A DNA stretch of 64,000 nt. Origin: Paenibacillus sp. PvR098. GTDB taxonomy: Bacteria > Bacillota > Bacilli > Paenibacillales > NBRC-103111. The DNA is taken from the NCBI RefSeq assembly GCF_017833255.1, contig NZ_JAFIBU010000001.1, positions 1,736,001 to 1,800,000 of the forward strand, given 5' to 3'. The notes under the pieces are model-generated. The model had not been told where the DNA came from. It ran no database searches and worked only from the letters and a program-made list of their open reading frames with translations. Below, piece by piece: positions 58,699 to 64,000 of this stretch (position 1 is its first letter; each line of letters starts with the position of its first letter). A program made the position numbers and the translations under genes.

Positions 58699-59050
58699 TA
58701 TTAGATTACGGCCTATTGTAGCGTATTTATCCCCCGCTGTAAATAGTATTTGTTACGATTAATTAAATCGGGTGAACTCTTAGCATCGGAAATCGGCTTT
58801 GGAGAAGAATTGTGGAGCTAGGAATCAGGATTTCTGGAGGACAAATATGGTGGGGGTTGGATGTGGGTGTAATGTCGCTGGATATGGTGTGGGGCTCGAA
58901 ATGCAGAAGCAGCCGTCAGTTTGACAGGAGAAGCCGATGGCCAGATCGGCTTCATATGGAGGCAGGGTCGATGACCTAAATCAACTTTTTTATGGATTTT
59001 CCTTCAGTTCTTATGATTAGAGCCGTATTTTACTGCAATGCTTCCGGTGT
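58699..59050. other. Intergenic region, G-rich on the plus strand
   Basis: No gene is evident between the CobW and copZ genes. The plus strand between about 58800 and 58910 is purine- and G-rich, with several GG/GGG runs (58849-58895). A perfect 8-bp hairpin, GAAGCCGA-N8-TCGGCTTC, is at 58930-58953 without a T tail. Unusually low coding potential; possibly a remnant. Confidence 0.5.
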
Positions 59051-59251
59051 TTATACCACATCGTAGCCTTGATCTTCAATGGCTTCCTTGATGGTCTCTA
59101 AAGTCAGTTTGCTTTCATCGTAATCCACCGTAACTGACTTGCCGCCCAAGTCCACTTTCCCCTCTGCGCCCAGTTGTTTTAAGGCTTTCTCTATGGAGTT
59201 TACGCAATGGTTGCAGGACATTCCTTCTACTTTCAATGTTGTTTGTTGCAT
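59051..59251 (-). CDS. copZ: Copper chaperone CopZ-like heavy-metal-associated protein
   Basis: 66-aa ferredoxin-like HMA domain that shuttles Cu(I). The metal site is GMSCNHC (C13 and C16). The end (EDQGYDVV) is typical for CopZ. ATG at 59251 follows GGAG; the frame extends to 59260. It is the second gene after csoR, 18 bp away, in one operon under the CsoR site. The copper ATPase CopA is not in this window. Confidence 0.92.
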   Translation of the reverse strand: MQQTTLKVEGMSCNHCVNSIEKALKQLGAEGKVDLGGKSVTVDYDESKLTLETIKEAIEDQGYDVV

Positions 59252-59269
59252 GATAACCACTCCTTCGAA

Positions 59270-59602
59270 TTATTTGATTAATTTATTCATGGTGACCAAA
59301 ATCTCGTCTATCACTTCGCGATCACCAGACTGGATTCGCTCAATGACGCAGCTTTTCATATGATTCTCCAGCAGCAGTTTTCCTACCCCGTTCAACGCCG
59401 ATTGAATAGCTGCAATCTGATTCAACACATCGTCACAATACGTATCCTTCTCGATCATGCCTTTTACACCGCGGATTTGCCCTTCTATCCGGTTCAAACG
59501 GCTGATTAGATTGCTTTTCGTCTTGTCCGAGTGGTGACTCTTGCGTTCCTCCGTATCAGAACAACAAGAGCTTTCTTCCGTTGTTTTATTGATTTGTTCC
59601 AT
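59270..59602 (-). CDS. csoR: CsoR family copper-sensing repressor
   Basis: 110-aa helical repressor. The Cu(I) ligands C56, H81 and C85 keep the spacing of B. subtilis CsoR (C45-H70-C74). Two further N-terminal cysteines (SSCCSD) and histidines (KSHHSD) could add metal affinity. ATG at 59602 follows GAGGAGGTG. It represses its own csoR-copZ operon through a typical operator about 30 bp upstream and releases DNA when copper binds. Confidence 0.92.
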   Translation of the reverse strand: MEQINKTTEESSCCSDTEERKSHHSDKTKSNLISRLNRIEGQIRGVKGMIEKDTYCDDVLNQIAAIQSALNGVGKLLLENHMKSCVIERIQSGDREVIDEILVTMNKLIK

Positions 59603-59632
59603 AACGCACCTCCTCATACCAACAGCATACAG

Positions 59633-59647
59633 TACCCCCGTGGGGTA
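59633..59647. promoter_or_regulatory. CsoR operator
   Basis: TACCCCCGTGGGGTA, a GC-rich pseudo-palindrome of TACCCC/GGGGTA halves, lies 31 bp upstream of csoR, as in other Bacillota. Confidence 0.85.
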
Positions 59648-59856
59648 TGTCAATATGACAGATTCACGTTTCCTTTCTCAGATGAGATTTGAGGGTCACG
59701 GGAAAGCTGAAGACCGGCTTCCTGCAGCACACGCAGCGTCAGCTCTTTGATCGAAGCCAGCACCTGCCGCCGCATGTTTATTATGTTTATATTCCAATTT
59801 TGTAATCTATTATATAATGAAGCTGGCAAGTCATCTCTTACACACAGGAGGAGAAT

Positions 59857-60867
59857 ATGGAACGCGACGTACAAGCATTCGAAGGAACATATCAAGGAGA
59901 GAAAGCCGTATGGCTCAAGGCGGGCCGGTACGAGGCTGCCGTTCTGCCTAACATCGGCGCCAATCTGATTGCCTTCCGCGATACGGAGAAACAGTACCGC
60001 TTTTTGCACGAGCCGACAGAGGACGAAATGGATTCCTTCAAAATTAATCCCATTATTCATGGCATACCCGTGCTGTTTCCCCCCAACCGTTACGAAGACG
60101 GGAAATTTCACTGGAACAAGGCAACGTACGAATTCCCGGTGAACGAACCGACGACAGGAAATCATCTTCATGGATTTATACATAATATTCCTTGGCAAGT
60201 CGAACGATTCTCGGCAGACGATGCGGAAAGCCATGTGACTCTCACGCTTACGGTCAACGAGGATCATCCGGTTCACCGCTATCTCCCCCACTCCTTCACC
60301 ATCACCATTCGCTACACGCTCAGCGAGCTGGGCTTGCTCCAGCACGTCACGGTACGCAACGACGGAGATGACCGGATGCCCTGCCTGCTTGCATTCCACA
60401 CCGCCATTAACGCTCCATTCTCTCCGGACAGTACTGCGACGGATTATCGCTTCAAGACGACCATCGGTCAGCGTTGGGAGCTAAACGAGCGGATGCTGCC
60501 TACAGGACAATATCAGCCGCTAACTCCTGAGGAGCTACGGATGAAAGAAGAAGGTTTGTCACCGTTTTTCGAACCCATGGATAACCACTACACGGCTGCA
60601 CCGCAGAACGGTCGCAACCGGATGGAGCTGACGGACACGAATCACGGGATCACCTTGATCTATGATGTCGGAACAGCCTATAAGCAGTGGATGATTTGGA
60701 ATAACAACGCCACAGAAGGATTTTTCTGCCCCGAGCCCCAAATTAATCTGGTGAATGCGCCCAACGTGGAGCAGCCTTTAGATCCGGAGCACATCGGCTT
60801 ACTCGGTCTGGAGCCAGGAGATATTTGGGAAGAAACAAGCCGTATTTACATCAAAACAGCAAAGTAA
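59857..60867 (+). CDS. Aldose 1-epimerase family protein
   Basis: 336-aa beta-sandwich of the galactose mutarotase-like family. The catalytic histidine regions are HGIPVLFPPNRYEDG and GNHLHGFIHNIPW, and a late glutamate lies in CPEPQINLVNAPN. The enzyme interconverts alpha and beta anomers of a free or phosphorylated hexose. ATG follows ACAGGAGGAG. Solitary, ended by a hairpin. The exact sugar cannot be read from the sequence. Confidence 0.9.
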   Translation: MERDVQAFEGTYQGEKAVWLKAGRYEAAVLPNIGANLIAFRDTEKQYRFLHEPTEDEMDSFKINPIIHGIPVLFPPNRYEDGKFHWNKATYEFPVNEPTTGNHLHGFIHNIPWQVERFSADDAESHVTLTLTVNEDHPVHRYLPHSFTITIRYTLSELGLLQHVTVRNDGDDRMPCLLAFHTAINAPFSPDSTATDYRFKTTIGQRWELNERMLPTGQYQPLTPEELRMKEEGLSPFFEPMDNHYTAAPQNGRNRMELTDTNHGITLIYDVGTAYKQWMIWNNNATEGFFCPEPQINLVNAPNVEQPLDPEHIGLLGLEPGDIWEETSRIYIKTAK

Positions 60868-60886
60868 TCATAAGCTAAAATCACAG

Positions 60887-60907
60887 GGAGTCGGTCGCAC
60901 CGACTCC
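60887..60907 (+). terminator. Intrinsic terminator
   Basis: GGAGTCGGT (60887-60895) and ACCGACTCC (60899-60907) with a three-base loop, followed by TTGCCCTATTTTC. It follows the epimerase gene. Confidence 0.8.
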
Positions 60908-60996
60908 TTGCCCTATTTTCAAAAGGAATATAAAGGTAAATTAGAATGCAGACAAACATGGCATGATAATCCTGTTAATGTTATGGAGGGGATACC

Positions 60997-61743
60997 ATGC
61001 GAAAATTTAGTACTTCCATGATGGTTATCACTTGCTTAATGTCCACGTTATGGAGTCATGCGGAGGCGCAGCCACCGTCCAAAGGACGTGAATACTATGA
61101 AGCACGCGGAGATATTGTGTGGGAGGTGCCAACCGACGAAAAGATTATTGCTTTGACTTTTGATGACGGCCCCGACCCTTCGGATACCCCGGAGATCTTG
61201 GACCTTTTGAACCAATATGGAGCTAAGGCAACCTTCTTTGTCATTGGTAAACGTGTTGAAAAATACCCTGATTTAGTCAAAAGAGAAGTGGGAGAAGGCC
61301 ATGAAATTGCGAATCACACCTATAGTCACCCCTACTTTAAAAAGAGGATTCCAGGGGAAAAGGTCCAGGATGAAATTTTAAAGGCTGAACAAATCATCCT
61401 CGATACTACCGGTCTTAAACCCAGCCTTTTTCGCCCTCCCGGCGGTTATTATGGCGAGAATTTGGTCAATGCCTCGAAAAAGTCGGGTTATTTGGTCGTG
61501 ATGTGGTCTTGGCATCAAGATACGGAGGATTGGAACCGTCCCGGTGTCACCAAAATCGTGAACAAAGTACTCACTAACGCCCGGAACGGGGACATTATCT
61601 TATTTCATGATTATGTTGAAGGAAAGAGCCAGACCGTAGAAGCCTTGAAACAAATACTCCCTCAGCTAAAAGAGAGAGGGTATCGATTCGTCACGGTATC
61701 CGAGCTGCTTGATTTTCGAAAATCAACAACCGTAGAAAACTAA
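60997..61743 (+). CDS. Polysaccharide deacetylase (NodB domain), secreted
   Basis: 248-aa secreted enzyme of carbohydrate esterase family 4. A signal peptide (about residues 1-24) precedes a NodB domain with complete motifs: TFDDGP (about residues 54-59), the metal-binding HTYSHP, the RPPGGYYGEN loop, the tryptophan strand VMWSWHQDTEDW, and the LFHDY histidine. It removes N-acetyl groups from peptidoglycan or chitin oligomers. The intact TFDDGP contrasts with the altered motif of the protein at 16552. ATG follows GGAGGG. Confidence 0.92.
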   Translation: MRKFSTSMMVITCLMSTLWSHAEAQPPSKGREYYEARGDIVWEVPTDEKIIALTFDDGPDPSDTPEILDLLNQYGAKATFFVIGKRVEKYPDLVKREVGEGHEIANHTYSHPYFKKRIPGEKVQDEILKAEQIILDTTGLKPSLFRPPGGYYGENLVNASKKSGYLVVMWSWHQDTEDWNRPGVTKIVNKVLTNARNGDIILFHDYVEGKSQTVEALKQILPQLKERGYRFVTVSELLDFRKSTTVEN

Positions 61744-61750
61744 CCAACAC

Positions 61751-61783
61751 AAAAAACCTTATTCCAGAGGACTAAGGTTTTTT
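61751..61783. terminator. Bidirectional intrinsic terminator
   Basis: AAAAAACCTTA (61751-61761) and TAAGGTTTTTT (61773-61783) form an 11-bp stem between the convergent deacetylase and HxlR genes. Confidence 0.9.
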
Positions 61784-61799
61784 GGTTATGAGTAATGAC

Positions 61800-62132
61800 T
61801 CATTCGGATTCCACCATTTCCAATTGTATCCATTGGGAAGACCATTGTTCAATTTCTCTGATCACCGGTTCCAGGGCAAGACCCTTATCCGTTAATGAAT
61901 ATTCTATGCGAACGGGAGTTTCCGGGAAAACCTCTCTTTTTACGATCCCCTCATGCTCAAGATCCTTCAGTCTCTCCGACAAAAGCCTTCCGCTGATATT
62001 GGGGAGTGCGCCCTCTATTGTACAAAACCGCTGGGGTCCTGACAGAAGCTGATGAATAATTAACCCGATCCAACGTTTGCTTATGATTTGCATACCTCTC
62101 TCAAATCTGGGGCATAATGAAGATTGTTCCAT
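61800..62132 (-). CDS. HxlR/DUF24 family transcriptional regulator (YodB-like)
   Basis: 110-aa winged helix of the HxlR family. The conserved N-terminal cysteine is C7 (SSLCPRFERGM), as in the thiol-based sensors YodB and CatR, and the DNA-binding helix is LPNISGRLLSERLKDLEHEGIVKREV. ATG at 62132 follows GAGGTG, with the frame open to 62192. It may sense quinones or other electrophiles. Possible targets in this window are the azoreductase gene (39649) and the divergent CDGSH gene. Confidence 0.88.
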   Translation of the reverse strand: MEQSSLCPRFERGMQIISKRWIGLIIHQLLSGPQRFCTIEGALPNISGRLLSERLKDLEHEGIVKREVFPETPVRIEYSLTDKGLALEPVIREIEQWSSQWIQLEMVESE

Positions 62133-62291
62133 TTTAATCACCTCACCTATACTTTTATTATAACAAAAATTGTCCCAACAACAAGCTAACATAAATAAAT
62201 TTATTTATATTAATTTATTTATTTATAATTTTATATTTAATTACGAAAAGTAAATAATATAATCTTCTTTGGATGCAAGGGAGGTGATAAC

Positions 62292-62492
62292 ATGTCCGAT
62301 GTAAAGATAACGGTTTCAGACAATGGACCTTTGGTCGTGAATGGCGAAATTCAGCTTCTTGATGGCGAAGGCAATCCATTTGAAACTAAACAAGCGACTT
62401 ACTTGTGCCGCTGTGGTTTGTCCGCCAATAAGCCATTCTGTAACGGGGCGCACCAAGGAAAATTTGAAAGTAAGGTGAGAGCTTCTTCATAA
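62292..62492 (+). CDS. CDGSH iron-sulfur domain protein with D-to-N substitution
   Basis: 66-aa [2Fe-2S] protein of the CDGSH type. The ligands C39, C41, C50 and H54 are present (CRCGLSANKPFCNGAH), but the Asp after the third cysteine is Asn (CNGAH instead of CDGSH). ATG follows AGGGAGGTG. Located divergently from the HxlR regulator. Redox or cluster-transfer role is known for the family, not for this member. Confidence 0.88.
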   Translation: MSDVKITVSDNGPLVVNGEIQLLDGEGNPFETKQATYLCRCGLSANKPFCNGAHQGKFESKVRASS

Positions 62493-62501
62493 GCCGGACA
62501 A

Positions 62502-62525
62502 AGGCAGACCCGCAAGAGTCTGCCT
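62502..62525. terminator. Hairpin between the CDGSH and MATE genes
   Basis: AGGCAGAC (62502-62509) and GTCTGCCT (62518-62525), with an eight-base loop. It serves as shared terminator, with T-rich tails on both strands that are only moderate. Confidence 0.7.
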
Positions 62526-62533
62526 CTTGAGGT

Positions 62534-63940
62534 TTATGTTACCCTCACTGCCGGTTGAGCCGGTGCTTCTTTATGGACTTCAGCCATAAACCTTTTTGAC
62601 CTCCAGCGGTACAGAACAAGCCCCCCGCGCAATAATTCATCGAGAATCATCGCAATATAGATACCGAGCAAGCCCCAACCCAGCCGTATCCCCAGATAAT
62701 AAGAGAGTCCTACGGAAACGCCCCACATCGAAATAAATCCAATGATCATGATAAACCGGGTTTCTCCAACAGCAGTCAACGCGCTTCCGATAGCCATATT
62801 GAGCATCTTGGCCGGCTGAAGTAGCAGATTAACCGCCAGTAGGGATACGCCCAGAGCTGCAATTTCCGGATCGGTTGTGAACAATCGGATCGCTTCATTT
62901 CCAAACCCATAGATCAGAAGAGCATTCGCTTGGACCAGCGCAAGTCCGATCCACAAAACCTGATAAGCACCTCGATAAGACTTCTGATGCTCACCGGAAC
63001 CGTATAAATGGGCGATGCGAATTTGCCCCGCCATAGCGATGGAGTAGCCGATCAAAAAACATAAAGATTCCATCGTATTCATGTAAGTCCGGGCACTCAG
63101 CTCCTTGGCTCCAATCATAGCAATAAAAGCAAAGATAACCAGCTGCGTAATGCACCAAGAAGACATATTCACGCCTAGGGGCCAGCTCAATTTCATGGTT
63201 TCCTTGAACAATCGCTTATCAAATAAACGTAAATCCTTCCATTCAATCCGCTGTCGAAACGCCTTGCGATAAATGACCAGCATCGTCACAGCACCGAGCA
63301 AGCGGCTAATTGTCGTGGACCAGGCGACCCCTTCTATCCCCATTGGAGGAAAGCCAAAGGCACCGAAGATGACGACGTAGTTGAGCACAATGTGAACCAC
63401 ATTCATTCCCATCGCTATGTACATAGGGCTTCGCGTGTTTCCGGTGTTACGGATGATGGTACCCAGCGCAGCCATCGCCGCCATAAACACCATCCCCCCG
63501 CCGACAACGGAAATATAGATTTCACCAAGCGGCTGCAATGCTTCAGGCAGTTGCAGCATGCGGGCGATCAGCCCCGCTCCAAAGTAGAGGATAACACTAA
63601 GAAACACACCGATCCCCAAGCAAACATTCGCGCCGATGATGCCAATGGTTCGCGCTTCCTCTTCTTTATTCGCTCCAAGCTTTTGTGCAACAAGTATACC
63701 TGCTCCGCTGGCCACCGCCATAAACAAGATATTAACAGCTGCAAACAATTGATTGGAAATGCCCACCACCGCTACAGCATCATCAGATATGTGGCTCACC
63801 ATCAATGTATCTGCGGTTCCGAGCAGAAACTGCAGGAACATTTCGATAAAAATAGGCCACGCGAGCAGCCAAAGCGACATTTTCTTTTCCTTTTGCACCA
63901 ACATTTTCCCCCTGATCTCTTGTTGCATGAAGACTCTCAT
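62534..63940 (-). CDS. MATE family efflux transporter
   Basis: 468-aa multidrug/toxin exporter of twelve helices in two pseudosymmetric halves, each opening with the family signature (WPIFIEMFLQFLLGTADTLMVSHIS; WPLGVNMSSWCITQ). It exports cationic compounds using a sodium or proton gradient; substrate unknown. ATG at 63940 follows GGTGGAAG closely; later ATG/GTG codons near 63904 with AGGGGG upstream are alternatives, so the start is uncertain. Confidence 0.88.
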   Translation of the reverse strand: MRVFMQQEIRGKMLVQKEKKMSLWLLAWPIFIEMFLQFLLGTADTLMVSHISDDAVAVVGISNQLFAAVNILFMAVASGAGILVAQKLGANKEEEARTIGIIGANVCLGIGVFLSVILYFGAGLIARMLQLPEALQPLGEIYISVVGGGMVFMAAMAALGTIIRNTGNTRSPMYIAMGMNVVHIVLNYVVIFGAFGFPPMGIEGVAWSTTISRLLGAVTMLVIYRKAFRQRIEWKDLRLFDKRLFKETMKLSWPLGVNMSSWCITQLVIFAFIAMIGAKELSARTYMNTMESLCFLIGYSIAMAGQIRIAHLYGSGEHQKSYRGAYQVLWIGLALVQANALLIYGFGNEAIRLFTTDPEIAALGVSLLAVNLLLQPAKMLNMAIGSALTAVGETRFIMIIGFISMWGVSVGLSYYLGIRLGWGLLGIYIAMILDELLRGGLVLYRWRSKRFMAEVHKEAPAQPAVRVT

Positions 63941-64000
63941 CTTCCACCAAGTTGGCTAACTCACATTATAAACGTTATACTGAAATCGATGTGTCAGTTT

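Noticed and set aside
58849-58895. G-rich run considered as a G-quadruplex element
   Set aside because: Tracts are mostly two bases long and unevenly spaced. A biological role cannot be supported from sequence alone.
59650-59775. 41-codon minus-strand open frame with a helical, protein-like sequence (MRRQVLASIKELTLRVLQEAG)
   Set aside because: No ribosome binding site precedes it, and it occupies the csoR promoter region. It could be a gene remnant, but there is not enough evidence to call it.

Overview
The window looks like a chromosomal segment from a spore-forming, low-to-mid GC Bacillota, most likely Paenibacillus or a close relative. This rests on an alpha/beta-type small acid-soluble spore protein, Bacillus-type regulators (CsoR, IclR, HxlR, a SigY-like ECF operon), many TTG and GTG starts behind strong GGAGG ribosome binding sites, and typical Gram-positive wall genes (glutamate racemase, LCP protein, D,D-carboxypeptidase, LysM/M14 endopeptidase). 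No rRNA, tRNA, CRISPR array, prophage or insertion sequence was seen. Both end genes lie close to the window edges, and the first is truncated.

Layout. 1-7.4 kb: an MFS pump fragment, then a minus-strand operon of a polyamine-type ABC importer with an M20 peptidase, facing a divergent IclR regulator. 7.5-12.6 kb: aspartate ammonia-lyase, an O-methyltransferase, an rRNA methyltransferase, a small unknown gene behind a class I cyclic-di-GMP riboswitch, and two small Fe-S-type proteins. 12.9-21.5 kb: AI-2E family protein, wall enzymes, BdbC, and a glucoamylase/glucose dehydrogenase pair. 22-28 kb: a peptide-signalling locus (see below). 28-35 kb: YtxH/DUF948 pair, KDPG aldolase, LCP protein, carboxypeptidase, a SufR-like regulator and small proteins. 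35-38 kb: thiD facing tenI-thiO. 38-47 kb: small membrane proteins, azoreductase, MarR, DUF2062, MFS, a diguanylate cyclase, SASP and a radical SAM protein. 47.5-53.6 kb: an operon of ABC ATPase, two permeases, ECF sigma factor, a membrane protein that may be its anti-sigma factor, and a second ABC ATPase. 53.7-56.9 kb: a broken MORN-repeat gene next to a two-component system. 56.9-64 kb: ferredoxin and CobW metallochaperone, csoR-copZ, aldose epimerase, a polysaccharide deacetylase, HxlR, CDGSH protein and a MATE pump.

The most interesting region is 22.1-28.0 kb. An AgrB-type peptide processing protease overlaps a 40-codon AgrD-like propeptide that has no cysteine. Around it are two AgrC-like membrane proteins without kinase domains, a CPBP membrane protease, a regulator that joins an XRE helix-turn-helix to a LytTR-like domain, and, directly downstream, a LytTR-GGDEF-EAL fusion. 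No separate histidine kinase or response regulator is present. I infer an agr-like quorum-sensing locus wired to cyclic-di-GMP turnover. A second GGDEF protein (44-45 kb) and the c-di-GMP riboswitch (11.6 kb) show that the same second messenger is made and read elsewhere in the window.
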